From: Gluconobacter kanchanaburiensis NBRC 103587
Lineage (GTDB): Bacteria; Pseudomonadota; Alphaproteobacteria; Acetobacterales; Acetobacteraceae
NCBI RefSeq assembly: GCF_007988905.1
Contig: NZ_BJVA01000001.1
Coordinates: 124,001-188,000 of the forward strand
Direction: 5' to 3'
DNA: 64,000 nucleotides
This document shows, one piece after another, positions 35,834 through 44,879 of this stretch (position 1 is the stretch's first letter; each line of letters starts with the position of its first letter). Position numbers and translations under genes: made by a program. The notes under the pieces are model-generated. The model ran no database searches. It was not told the origin of the DNA and worked only from the letters and a program-made list of their open reading frames with translations.

Positions 35834-37100
35834 GTATCTGCGTGGCTTCTCGATCCCGCAGAGTGGGATGTCCGTGCGTCAGATGGTGTTCTGGGGACTG
35901 CTCTTGGCGGTGGCCCTTTTCCTGAGACATCCGGGCGCGTTGCTGATGTCGCAGTTCTGGGGCGAAGATTCATGGGTCTGGTATCCGCAGGCTTATGAAC
36001 AGGGTGCGGCAAGCCTGCTTAATCCGGAGACTGGATACCTTCAGACCTTCCCGCGCCTGATCGGCCTTCTGGCTCAGGGGGTGCCGTTCCATCTGGCTCC
36101 GACCCTTTTCGCGCTCGTAGCCTTTCTGGTGCAGCTTACGCCGCCTCTGTTTCTGCTGACCGGGCGGCTGGATCAGGCGTGGCCGGACAGGACGTCGCGT
36201 CTGCTGTTCGCGCTGTTCATGGTCGCGCTGCCCAATTCCTACGAAGTACAGGTCAATCTCACCAACTCCCAGTGGCATCTCGCCATTCTCGCGTTTCTGG
36301 TCCTCCAGAGCACGCCGCCACAGGGCTGGGGGCAGCGCCTGTTTGACGGCGCTATCCTGCTGCTGTCAGGGCTGACAGGGCCGTTCTGCGTCTTCCTGTT
36401 TCCGATCGCTCTGCTTCGTTTTGTGGCGGTTCAGGACCGTTCGCACCTGATACGGCTCGCGCTTGTCAGTCTCTGTGTGGGCCTTCAGGCGATCACCTAT
36501 CTGCATAAAGCCCATCAGCGGGTCGGCACCGAGCTTGGGGCATCGCTCATCACGGGGATGCGCATCATTGCTCTCAATATCGAGATCGGCCTCCTGTTCG
36601 GACAGCATGCGGCTGCGGATGTGGCGGGCTCCGTATTCTGGTGGCAGCACCGCAGTCCGGCCGTCGTGCTCTGTCTTCTGGGGATCGCGGCCCTGACCTA
36701 TGCCTGCATGCGGGGCCCCACGATCTTCCGTGACGCGCTTCTTGCTTCCGCATTAACCTTTGCCGCCGCTCTGACCCATCCTCAGGTATCCGTTGATCAG
36801 CCCCAGTGGCATATGATGCAGTATTCCGGCTGGAGCGACCGGTATTATATTTTCGCGATGCTGACCCTGCTCGGGTCATTCTTCGTCCTGGCCAGGGCCT
36901 CGCGCCCTGCGGTGAAGGCAGCCGGGGTCTCGGCGCTCCTGCTTGTAATGGGAGCCTGCGTGCGGGACTGGCACTTTCCGTTCTTTCCAATGTCGGATTT
37001 CTATACGAAAGCCGCGGAATTCGAACGCGCCCCCTCCGGAGCGGTCATCACTTACGGCATCCAGCCTTCACCAATGACCGCGCAGATCCGCAAACGCTGA
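35823..37100 (+). CDS. Polytopic membrane protein, GT-C glycosyltransferase-like, at the end of the rod operon
   Basis: A 425-residue protein with about ten hydrophobic helices. After the first helix comes an extracytoplasmic acidic loop, FWGEDSWVWYPQAY, in the place where GT-C glycosyltransferases carry their catalytic acidic motif. Other notable segments are PNSYEVQVNLTNSQWHLAIL and YSGWSDRYYIFAMLTLLGSF. GT-C enzymes use lipid-linked sugars on the outer face of the membrane. The gene overlaps rodA by 11 bases, so it is part of the operon. The family and substrate are not certain; an alternative is a non-enzymatic membrane protein. Confidence 0.5.
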   Translation: MRTEYLRGFSIPQSGMSVRQMVFWGLLLAVALFLRHPGALLMSQFWGEDSWVWYPQAYEQGAASLLNPETGYLQTFPRLIGLLAQGVPFHLAPTLFALVAFLVQLTPPLFLLTGRLDQAWPDRTSRLLFALFMVALPNSYEVQVNLTNSQWHLAILAFLVLQSTPPQGWGQRLFDGAILLLSGLTGPFCVFLFPIALLRFVAVQDRSHLIRLALVSLCVGLQAITYLHKAHQRVGTELGASLITGMRIIALNIEIGLLFGQHAAADVAGSVFWWQHRSPAVVLCLLGIAALTYACMRGPTIFRDALLASALTFAAALTHPQVSVDQPQWHMMQYSGWSDRYYIFAMLTLLGSFFVLARASRPAVKAAGVSALLLVMGACVRDWHFPFFPMSDFYTKAAEFERAPSGAVITYGIQPSPMTAQIRKR

Positions 37101-37171
37101 GAGCCGACGTCCCCTCGCTTAAATCATAAGCAGCAGGCTCATGGCGACCCTGGTCTGGAATACGATGAAGA

Positions 37172-39208
37172 TTAACCGCTCAGCAGATCTGCCAGATCGT
37201 TCTGCACGCTAAAGGGCGGAGCGGTACCAGCGACAGTTCCCAGAAGGGGTACACCGCATGCCATCAGAAAATCTGCGATCCGGTCAAGTGTTTCGGGATC
37301 GCGTGTCGGATCATCTGCATTGCCTTGCGGCACCCAGATCAGGGTCTCGTACCGGGCCCGTGTCAGCAGGACGCGATAGGTGTTCTGTCGCCATAGCGCC
37401 GTTTCCTCAGATTTCACATTGGCCCATTTCGTGCCCGAGAAACGACGTGGCTGCCAGTAATCGTCTGATGAGGCGCGGATCAGGTCTCCATCCCAGCACA
37501 GCCCCACGAAATCCAGTTCCAGCCCCTGGATTGCAAACTCCGTCGCATAGGTTTCCAGCGCATCGGAAGCCCGGATGTCCCTGTCCGGAACCCATCGATT
37601 CAGAAACCACTGCGAGACGGCCTTGTCGTCCATATGCGGAACTTCACAGCCAAGCCCCTCGGCGCGAAGACGTTTCGCTTTGGAGCTTGCGACCAGCCCG
37701 CACCGGTAGGTCAGGCGGGAGCGATGACGCAGCCCGGCCCGCAGATCATCCAGACTACGTGTGAGCCGAAACGGCAGATCCGTCAGCCCGGCCAGACTTC
37801 GCGCTGTCTCGACGTCTCCATTCAATACGGCATTGACCCAGCGGGGTGCTTTTTCTTCGCGCAGGGAGCGGATTGCCACCCCGAGGTGCAAAAAGCGCTG
37901 CCGGCCCGCCGCAAGTGCTGATGGCAGATGGATCAGGTCCCCGGTCCCGATCACGTCCGGAGCCGCTTCAACGCGCCAGGCTGGGCGGCTCAGAAGGGCC
38001 TCGCCCCAGCAGGCCAGACCTCCTTCACCGTCATTGATTTCCTGTCCATGCCCGATCAGGCACAGAATGGCCGCGAAACCGTCATGCCGACCCATGATGT
38101 CCAACAGATGCGCAGGCTCGGACTTTGTCAGTTTCACATGCCGCGATGCGCTTTTGCGGACAGCCTGAGCCTGCGTCCAGCACCGTTGGGCCTCGTCAAT
38201 GACCATGATCTGTTCAGGCGGACAGTCTTCAGGTCGCCCGACATAATGATCACGGAATTTCGTCAGGGACTGAATGGTGGATTCCATCCGCTGCTCGACG
38301 AGCAGGCGCTTCTGGCCACGACTGACCGTATCGCGCGTCAGGGCCTCGCGCAGAACCGAAACAAGGGTCGGATTCCCCGTTAGGAACGTCGCGCTCGTGG
38401 CGTCGCCGTCATCCGCAAAAGCTGCTTTCAGGCCACATAACGTCTTGCCCGCCCCCGGAATGCCGGAGACGAACACGATGACCTTGCGTCCAGCCGTCCG
38501 GGCGGTGTCTAGAATGCTTGCGATGCAGGCTGAGGTCTGTGTCAGGTTTGTCGCATCGGCACGGGCGGTGTGGATGTCGGCAACGCTATGTGTGGCGTAA
38601 ATCTGCCGTGCCGCTTCTACGATGCTTGGGACCGGATCGTAAGGAGCGTGTTCCCATTGTGCGGGGATCAGCGGATGATCGGTATGAGCCGTTTGTGCCG
38701 CCAGCGTGGTCAGGAGCGTTTTCAGTCCCGCTGCATTGACGCGCTGAACCTCTGTGACGCCCAGGGGAAGTAGAAGCGGCGTTGTCTGGGCGCGAGGCGA
38801 AGCGTTTGTGGCAACCAGAACGGGAATGAGCGGGTGAGACCGGCTGGCGGCATGAAAATCCAGCAGGTCGAGCGCATAGCCTTCCGTCTGGGAGAGGGCT
38901 GATGCATCAAAACTGGATGAGCCGATCTTGAATTCCAGAACGTAAATCGCGCCAGGCGACACCAGAACCGTGTCGATCCGTCCGCCAAGTCGTGGGATCG
39001 GAAATTCGAACAGAACCTGCCAGTCCTGCGTGTTGGGAATTGTCGGAAGAATGTCACGCAGAAGATCGATCTGCGCTTCCCAGGCGCGAGCCTGCTGTGG
39101 CTCGCCCTGAAAACGGTTCTGCACCACCTGATGGGACAGGGCGGCGCAGAGTTGGTCCGGGGGAGTGTGAAGGAACGTGGTGACGGATCCGGACCACCAC
39201 GCTCCCAT
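37172..39208 (-). CDS. PD-(D/E)XK nuclease fused to DUF2075 (Schlafen group 3-like) helicase
   Basis: The 678-residue protein has an N-terminal nuclease fold: GGRIDTVLVSPGAIYVLEFK gives D79, E92 and K94, and QTEGY (Q107-Y111) matches the QxxxY motif of RecB/Cas4-like nucleases. The C-terminal part is a P-loop helicase of the DUF2075 type: Walker A GIPGAGKT (249-256), Walker B VIDEAQR (336-342), a conserved FAIQGLELDFVGL region and motif VI VLLTRARYETLIW. All key residues look intact, so it should be active on nucleic acid. Its ATG is four bases after the glyS stop, giving probable read-through expression with glyQS. Roles in defence or RNA processing have been suggested for relatives; here it is open. 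Confidence 0.75.
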   Translation of the reverse strand: MGAWWSGSVTTFLHTPPDQLCAALSHQVVQNRFQGEPQQARAWEAQIDLLRDILPTIPNTQDWQVLFEFPIPRLGGRIDTVLVSPGAIYVLEFKIGSSSFDASALSQTEGYALDLLDFHAASRSHPLIPVLVATNASPRAQTTPLLLPLGVTEVQRVNAAGLKTLLTTLAAQTAHTDHPLIPAQWEHAPYDPVPSIVEAARQIYATHSVADIHTARADATNLTQTSACIASILDTARTAGRKVIVFVSGIPGAGKTLCGLKAAFADDGDATSATFLTGNPTLVSVLREALTRDTVSRGQKRLLVEQRMESTIQSLTKFRDHYVGRPEDCPPEQIMVIDEAQRCWTQAQAVRKSASRHVKLTKSEPAHLLDIMGRHDGFAAILCLIGHGQEINDGEGGLACWGEALLSRPAWRVEAAPDVIGTGDLIHLPSALAAGRQRFLHLGVAIRSLREEKAPRWVNAVLNGDVETARSLAGLTDLPFRLTRSLDDLRAGLRHRSRLTYRCGLVASSKAKRLRAEGLGCEVPHMDDKAVSQWFLNRWVPDRDIRASDALETYATEFAIQGLELDFVGLCWDGDLIRASSDDYWQPRRFSGTKWANVKSEETALWRQNTYRVLLTRARYETLIWVPQGNADDPTRDPETLDRIADFLMACGVPLLGTVAGTAPPFSVQNDLADLLSG

Positions 39209-39212
39209 GGCC

Positions 39213-41267
39213 TCAGCCCTCGATCTGGCCGAAATCGGCGATCAGGGCTGTTGTCTCGCGGAAGAGGGAGAGCAGTTTGAGGCGGTTGGCGCGTACTTCC
39301 GGTTCCGGCGCGTTGACCGTCACGGCCTCGAAGAAGCGATCCAGCGTAGGGCGCAGGGCTGCAATGGCCTGCATCGCATCGGTGAAGCGCTCTTCTTTGA
39401 GAGCTGTTTCAATTGCGGGAACAGCCTGATCCAGACCGGCAGCCAGCGCGCGCTCTTCGTCCTGAGTATAGAGGGCCGGATCGGGAGCGCCCGTATGCGG
39501 GCCATCCTTCTTGTCCTCGATGCGCAGTATGTTGGCGGCGCGCTTGGCGGCGGCGAGCAGGTTGCGGCCGTCTTCCGTCTGGATCATCTCCGACAGGGCG
39601 GAAGTTCGGGCCAGAAGCCGGACCAGATCGCCGTCCAGCCCATGCGTCAGGATGGCGGCAAGAACGTCATGCCGTTCGCCTTCGCTGCGAAGCTGCACGC
39701 GCAGACGCTCGGCCATAAAGTCCGGCAGCTTGGCCAGTTCGCCCTCTGCGCGTCCGTTAGCAGCCTGAGCGAACAGCGCCGTCAGTTCTAGACGCAGCTC
39801 GTTGTCACGGATCGTGCGGATGATGCCCAGGGCCGCACGACGCAGTGCATACGGATCGCCCGAACCACTTGGCAGTTCGCCGATGGCAAAGAACCCGGCC
39901 AGCAGGTCCAGACGGTCCGCAAGCGCCACGGCCACCGAAACCGGTGCCTTCGCCGTTTCGTCAGACTGACCGCGCGGCAGATAATGCTCGGCTACGGCGC
40001 GGGAGACGGCTTCGTCCTCGCCGTCATGCGCCGCGTAGTAGCCGCCCATGACGCCCTGAAGTTCGGGGAACTCGCCGACCATTCCTGTCGTCAGATCCGC
40101 CTTGGCCAGCAGGCCCGCGCGCTCGGCCTGTGCGATCTGCGCGCCATCAAGCCCCATGGCCTGCGCCACGGTGCCCGCAAGCTTCGAAATCCGCTCCGCG
40201 CGCTCGGCCTGCGTGCCCAGCTTGGCGTGGAACGTCACCGCCGCCAGCGCTGGAACGCGGTCGGCAAGCTTGGTCTTGCGATCCAGATCCCAGAAATGCC
40301 GTGCATCGGCAAAACGGGCGCGGAGCACACGTTCATTGCCCGCCGTGGTCAGCTTGCCACCGTCCTTGAACGGCAGATTACCGATAAAAGCGAAATACGG
40401 TGCAGCCTTGCCGTCCGGGTTCCGGAGGGCGAAATAGCGCTGGTTGATCCGCATGGAGACCTGCATCACTTCGGCCGGCAGATCCATGAATGGAGCATCG
40501 ATTTTACCCAACAATGGGACTGGATACTCGACCAGCCCGCAGACTTCATCGACCAGCCCGTCATTCTGCACGACCGTAATGCCATGCTGGTCCGCCAGAC
40601 GCGCCACGCCGGTGCGCACCATGTCGCGGCGGCTGTCCATGTCCACAATGACCGAACGGGTTTCAAGCTCGTCCTGCCACTGCTGGCCGGACAGGATCTC
40701 GAATGCGCCGGGAGCCAGAAAGCGGTGGCCTTCGGAGAGGTTGGACGCTTTCAGACCATGCGCATCATCCCCATCGCGGGCGAGGGTAAACGGCACGACA
40801 TGCCCGTCCAGCAGGCACGCGATCCGGCGCAGCGGGCGGACCCAGGTGAAGGTCGATCCCGCACCCCAGCGCATGGATTTGGGCCAGGGGAATTTCCACA
40901 GAAGCTCCGGTATGGCTTCAGCCACGCGGCTTTCCGTGCTCACCGGATCGAGCGACTTGTTCAGAACCCAGAAGCCGTTTTCCAGCGTCAGATCCGCTGG
41001 TGTGACGCCATGCTTGCGCGTGAAGCCTTCCAGCGCCTTTTCCGGAGCCCCTTCGCGCGGGCCACGTTCGGACACGCTGCGGGCCGGGATCTCGGCATCG
41101 ACATTCAGGATTGCTGCAATACGGCGAGCGCCGAAGAACGTGCGCAGATCGCGCGGGTTCAGGCCATCGAGCGCCTTCGTCAGCAGCGAACCCAGATCGT
41201 CCGCCGCGCGGGCCTGCATGCCGGAGGGGATTTCCTCGCTGAACAGTTCGAGAAAGAGTTCAGCCAT
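39213..41267 (-). CDS. glyS: Glycyl-tRNA synthetase beta subunit
   Basis: The beta subunit of the heterotetrameric bacterial GlyRS carries the tRNA-binding and anticodon-binding domains. The 684-residue protein starts with [20 protein letters not shown], the family N-terminus, and includes [35 protein letters not shown] and [23 protein letters not shown] 41267 is preceded by GAGGAGA and overlaps the glyQ end by eight bases (ATGGCTGA), so the subunits are made in coupled amounts. Confidence 0.97.
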   Translation of the reverse strand: MAELFLELFSEEIPSGMQARAADDLGSLLTKALDGLNPRDLRTFFGARRIAAILNVDAEIPARSVSERGPREGAPEKALEGFTRKHGVTPADLTLENGFWVLNKSLDPVSTESRVAEAIPELLWKFPWPKSMRWGAGSTFTWVRPLRRIACLLDGHVVPFTLARDGDDAHGLKASNLSEGHRFLAPGAFEILSGQQWQDELETRSVIVDMDSRRDMVRTGVARLADQHGITVVQNDGLVDEVCGLVEYPVPLLGKIDAPFMDLPAEVMQVSMRINQRYFALRNPDGKAAPYFAFIGNLPFKDGGKLTTAGNERVLRARFADARHFWDLDRKTKLADRVPALAAVTFHAKLGTQAERAERISKLAGTVAQAMGLDGAQIAQAERAGLLAKADLTTGMVGEFPELQGVMGGYYAAHDGEDEAVSRAVAEHYLPRGQSDETAKAPVSVAVALADRLDLLAGFFAIGELPSGSGDPYALRRAALGIIRTIRDNELRLELTALFAQAANGRAEGELAKLPDFMAERLRVQLRSEGERHDVLAAILTHGLDGDLVRLLARTSALSEMIQTEDGRNLLAAAKRAANILRIEDKKDGPHTGAPDPALYTQDEERALAAGLDQAVPAIETALKEERFTDAMQAIAALRPTLDRFFEAVTVNAPEPEVRANRLKLLSLFRETTALIADFGQIEG

Positions 41268-42135
41268 GGGACGTCTCCTCACCGGCGAGCCAGGCTTCGC
41301 AGGCGGCTTTGGCAAGCGCACGGACGCGCCCGATATAGGAGGCGCGCTCAGATACGGAAATCACGCCCCGTGCATCCAGAAGATTGAACAGATGGGAGGC
41401 CTTGAGGCACTGGTCATAGGCAGGCTGGGCTACGCCGGCTTCGGACAGCCGGATGGACTCCCGCTCGGCATCGTTGAAATGGGTGAGCAGCATCTGCGTG
41501 TCGGCGAGTTCGAAATTATGGCGCGAATAGTCCTGCTCGGCGCGCAGGAACACATCGCCATAGGTCAGGCCACGGCCATTGAAATCGAGGTCATAGACGT
41601 TCTCAACGCCCTGCACATACATTGCCAGGCGCTCGAGCCCGTAGGTCAGCTCCGTAGACGGCATGACGGTCGGAATGCCGCCAACCTGCTGAAAATACGT
41701 GAACTGCGAGACTTCCATCCCGTCACACCAGACTTCCCAGCCCAGTCCCCAGGCGCCGATGGTCGGGTTTTCCCAGTCATCCTCGACGAATCGGATATCG
41801 TGCAGTTCCGGGTCGATCCCGATGGCGCGATAGCTGTCGAGCAGAAGCTGCTGGCTGTCTTCCGGCGTCGGCTTGAGCAGCACCTGATATTGGTAATAGT
41901 GCTGAAGACGGTTCGGGTTCTCGCCATAACGGCCATCCGACGGACGGCGGCAGGGCTGCACATAGGCCGCAGACCACGGCTTGGGACCAAGCGCGCGAAG
42001 CGTGGTGTGCGGGGAGAGAGTGCCCGCTCCGAGTTCGGTATCGTAGGGCTGCAAAATAGCGCAGCCCTTCTCGGACCAGAATTGATGAAGGCGCAGGATC
42101 AGGTCCTGAAAACAGAGCGGCCGGGTCGCAGACAA
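41260..42135 (-). CDS. glyQ: Glycyl-tRNA synthetase alpha subunit
   Basis: The alpha subunit holds the class II catalytic core for Gly activation. The 291-residue protein has [38 protein letters not shown] and [20 protein letters not shown], all typical. It starts at TTG 42135: a good ribosome-binding site (GGAG) lies nine bases upstream and the family N-terminus fits, with no ATG nearby. The end overlaps glyS. Confidence 0.95.
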   Translation of the reverse strand: MSATRPLCFQDLILRLHQFWSEKGCAILQPYDTELGAGTLSPHTTLRALGPKPWSAAYVQPCRRPSDGRYGENPNRLQHYYQYQVLLKPTPEDSQQLLLDSYRAIGIDPELHDIRFVEDDWENPTIGAWGLGWEVWCDGMEVSQFTYFQQVGGIPTVMPSTELTYGLERLAMYVQGVENVYDLDFNGRGLTYGDVFLRAEQDYSRHNFELADTQMLLTHFNDAERESIRLSEAGVAQPAYDQCLKASHLFNLLDARGVISVSERASYIGRVRALAKAACEAWLAGEETSHG

Positions 42136-42279
42136 TTCGATAGGCTCCGGTTGGCAGAAATCTGGCGCACCTTACAGGCACAGGCTCTCAACCGGAAGGG
42201 AGCGTCCTTTCGCCGATCTTGTAGAGTGGGCGCAGGTGCATCATATGATTGATGCTCTGCAATTTCTTCATCTGGAAGG

Positions 42280-43056
42280 ATGATGACGATGAACAACGAA
42301 GAACGCGATCTGATCGCCCGTTTCGTCGCCCGTGTCGGGGGAGGGGCGCAGGTCACGGGGCCTGGACAGCCGCCGGCCGCCCCTTTGCCGCCCATCGACC
42401 CGGAAGCGGATCGCTTCATCGCTGACAACTTCCAGAGATACCCGGAAGCCCGCTACCGCGTCACGCAGATGGCCGTGGTGCAGGAAGCGGCACTGGCACA
42501 GGCGCAGAACCGTATCCGCCAGCTTGAATTCCAGCTCCAGCAGGCCCAGCAGCAGCTCGCGCAGGCGCAGCAGTCGGGCGGTTCCAAGCCTGGCCTGTTT
42601 GGTGGTCTGTTTGGTGGCGGCAACCGTCCGCAGCAGTCTGCGCCCCCGCCGGGTTGGGGCGCGCAGGCTGCGCCTCCGCCGAATTTCATGCCGCAGCAGC
42701 AATATGCGTATCCGCCGGGCTACCAGCCGGGCATGTTCCAGCGCGGCGGCTCGGGCTTTCTCGGCTCGGCCCTGACGACGGCCGCGGGTGTCGCTGGCGG
42801 TATGATGGCCGCCAATGCGCTTGAGGGTCTGTTCTCCGACCATCACGGTGGCGGCGATGCGGCCGGTGGTTGGGGAACTGGCGGCGATACGATCATCAAC
42901 AACTATGGCGGCGATGCTACGGCAGTCGATCCGTTTGGCGGAGCAGGAACTGACGCCGGAAACTTCTCCAGCTCCGACTTCGGGGGCGGTGATTTTGGTG
43001 GTGGCGGCGATTTCGGCGGCGGTGACGGCGGCGGCGGATTCGACGATATGTTCTGA
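42280..43056 (+). CDS. DUF2076 domain protein
   Basis: A 258-residue protein. The N-terminal part (NNEERDLIARFVARV, PEADRFIADNFQRYPEARYR, MAVVQEAALAQAQNRIRQLE) matches DUF2076, and a Gln-rich coiled coil follows. The middle has LFGGLFGGG and Pro/Gln-rich stretches. The C-terminus is almost only Gly and Asp (GGGDFGGGGDFGGGDGGGG), flexible and perhaps metal-binding. Function unknown. Start could be any of three in-frame ATGs within 10 bases (42280, 42283, 42289). Divergent from glyQ. Confidence 0.75.
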   Translation: MMTMNNEERDLIARFVARVGGGAQVTGPGQPPAAPLPPIDPEADRFIADNFQRYPEARYRVTQMAVVQEAALAQAQNRIRQLEFQLQQAQQQLAQAQQSGGSKPGLFGGLFGGGNRPQQSAPPPGWGAQAAPPPNFMPQQQYAYPPGYQPGMFQRGGSGFLGSALTTAAGVAGGMMAANALEGLFSDHHGGGDAAGGWGTGGDTIINNYGGDATAVDPFGGAGTDAGNFSSSDFGGGDFGGGGDFGGGDGGGGFDDMF

Positions 43057-43084
43057 TCGTTTTGCGATTGTGTAGACAGTTTTG

Positions 43085-43124
43085 AAAAACCCGTCCGGGC
43101 CACTATGCTCGGACGGGTTTTTTG
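43085..43124 (+). terminator. Rho-independent terminator after the DUF2076 gene
   Basis: AAAACCCGTCCG and CGGACGGGTTTT form a 12-bp stem with a loop of about 12 bases, then a T run. Confidence 0.9.
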
Positions 43125-43202
43125 TTGTTTGCCAACCTGCTGTCTTATGCTGCGTTCGCTGTCATGACCGTTCTTATTGCTCCAGCCGGAAAGTCCTAGC
43201 TG

Positions 43203-44774
43203 ATGACATCGTCCGCCCCGAATGCCGATTTCCGTGATCTTGTTGCCTTCGATGCGCTGGAAGACGAAAAAATTACTCCTTTTTCTCTTGATGGCACACC
43301 GGTGGTCGTCATCCGCGACGGGGAGCAGGTGCACGCCTTTGCCGGAAAGTGCCCCCATAAGGATGCTCCGCTGGAGCAGGGCGCATTCTGCCGGACGGCA
43401 AAAGGCAGCGTTCTGGTCTGCCCCTGGCACAAGGCTGTTTTCGATGCGGTGGATGGCAGCCTCGTGGAGCCTCTCGCTCTTGATCCGCTTCCACAATATC
43501 CTGTGCAGATCGTAGACGGCAGGGTTCTGGTGGGGCTCAGGCCCATGCAGCGTCAGGCTCCACAGAAGCGGCAGGAGACTGAAAGCGTCCTTCTGCTGGG
43601 AGCGGGAGCCGCGGCTGTCAGTGCGGCTGTGACACTGCGTGCAGAAGGGTTTGCCGGAACCATCTCGATGGTCAGCGAGGAAAAGGATCTTCCTTATGAT
43701 CGTACGGCCCTGAGTAAGACTGTTCTCGTGAGCGAAACGGAAAAGGCACACGCGCCGCCGGTCAGGGAGGAATCTTTTTATGCCGAGCGGGGAATTCGTC
43801 GGATCCGTGGGCGCGTTCGGGAATTCGATCCGCAAACCCGCACGGCTGAACTTGAGGACGGGACGAGGCTGACAGCGGATCACGTCCTGATCGCGACGGG
43901 TGCTGTTACCAGAAAACCCGATATTCCCGGCGTGGACATGCAGGGTGTTTATACTCTGCACCGCGAGGCGGATGCGGAACGTATCGCAGCACTTCTCAAT
44001 CCCGACCTTGCCGTCACGATCGTCGGTGCAGGCTTTATCGGGCTTGAAGCTGCCTCCTCGCTGCGTCAGCGTGGAGTAGGGGTAACGATTATTTCGGATA
44101 CCGAAATCCCGATGGAAAAGCAGTTCGGGCGCGAGATCGGCATCCGGTTGCGTCAGCTTCATGAAGAGAATGGCGTGGCTTTCGTTTCGGATGCCCGTGT
44201 GATGGAGATCTATTCCGACGAAAGCAAGGATGGCGTTGCGACGGCGTCCGGTGTTGAGCTGGATGACGGAACACGTCTGCCCGCAGCGTTCGTACTACTG
44301 GGGGTGGGGGTGACGCCGGCGACAGGATACGTCTTGGGACTGGAACGTGATGAATGCGGAGCCATCGTGGTCAATGGCCAGATGCGGGTGATGGCCGGAG
44401 GGGACACCTGTTCCAACGTATATGCGGCGGGCGATGCCTCAGCGATCATCCATGATGGCGCACCACGGCGAATCGAGCACTGGCGTCATGCCGAAATCCA
44501 GGGACGGATCGCGGCGCTGGCCATGATGGGGCATGACACGCCGAACGTTCCGATGCCGTGGTTCTGGACGCAGCAGTTCGGCAAGAAAATCGAACTTCTG
44601 GGCTGGGGCGAAAGCTTCGATAACGTGGCGCTGGAAGGGGATATCCGGGGTTTCAGGTTCCTTGCGACCTATCTCAAGGACGGTAGGCCTGTTGCGCTTG
44701 CCGGGGCAGGCCGGGCTACCGATATGGCACGGGCGGCGGTCGATTTCGAAGGTTTCCTCGCGGAAAAGGCCTGA
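43203..44774 (+). CDS. Rieske-type FAD-dependent NAD(P)H reductase (AIF-like)
   Basis: A 523-residue electron-transfer flavoprotein. The N-terminal Rieske domain has CPHKDAPLEQG and CPWHKAVFD, giving the two Cys and two His ligands of a [2Fe-2S] cluster. Then come the FAD-binding GxGxxG (LLLGAGAAAVSAAVTLRAEG), the LPYDRTALSK block and the NAD(P)H-binding site TIVGAGFIGLEAASSLRQRG. This layout is that of AIFM3-like and ferredoxin-reductase components of oxygenases. No oxygenase gene adjoins, so the electron acceptor is unknown. It is a stand-alone gene, bounded by a terminator upstream. Confidence 0.85.
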   Translation: MTSSAPNADFRDLVAFDALEDEKITPFSLDGTPVVVIRDGEQVHAFAGKCPHKDAPLEQGAFCRTAKGSVLVCPWHKAVFDAVDGSLVEPLALDPLPQYPVQIVDGRVLVGLRPMQRQAPQKRQETESVLLLGAGAAAVSAAVTLRAEGFAGTISMVSEEKDLPYDRTALSKTVLVSETEKAHAPPVREESFYAERGIRRIRGRVREFDPQTRTAELEDGTRLTADHVLIATGAVTRKPDIPGVDMQGVYTLHREADAERIAALLNPDLAVTIVGAGFIGLEAASSLRQRGVGVTIISDTEIPMEKQFGREIGIRLRQLHEENGVAFVSDARVMEIYSDESKDGVATASGVELDDGTRLPAAFVLLGVGVTPATGYVLGLERDECGAIVVNGQMRVMAGGDTCSNVYAAGDASAIIHDGAPRRIEHWRHAEIQGRIAALAMMGHDTPNVPMPWFWTQQFGKKIELLGWGESFDNVALEGDIRGFRFLATYLKDGRPVALAGAGRATDMARAAVDFEGFLAEKA

Positions 44775-44879
44775 ACGTTTCGGCAGGGGCGCTGGAGCGC
44801 TCGCAGAAAACTTGACATCAGAGGGCCGTCCCGGCTTCCTGCGCCCACTTATCCGCACAGGACGTTGAAGAGGCCCGCC

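Noticed and set aside
40444-42252. 602-codon plus-strand frame over glyS and glyQ
   Set aside because: Antisense to both GlyRS subunits, which are unmistakable.
42955-43050. Gly/Asp repeat at the end of the DUF2076 gene as a possible DNA repeat array
   Set aside because: It is low-complexity coding sequence, not regularly spaced repeats with spacers.
44812-44860. TTGACA-like -35 before aspS
   Set aside because: No matching -10 at proper spacing, so I do not call a promoter.
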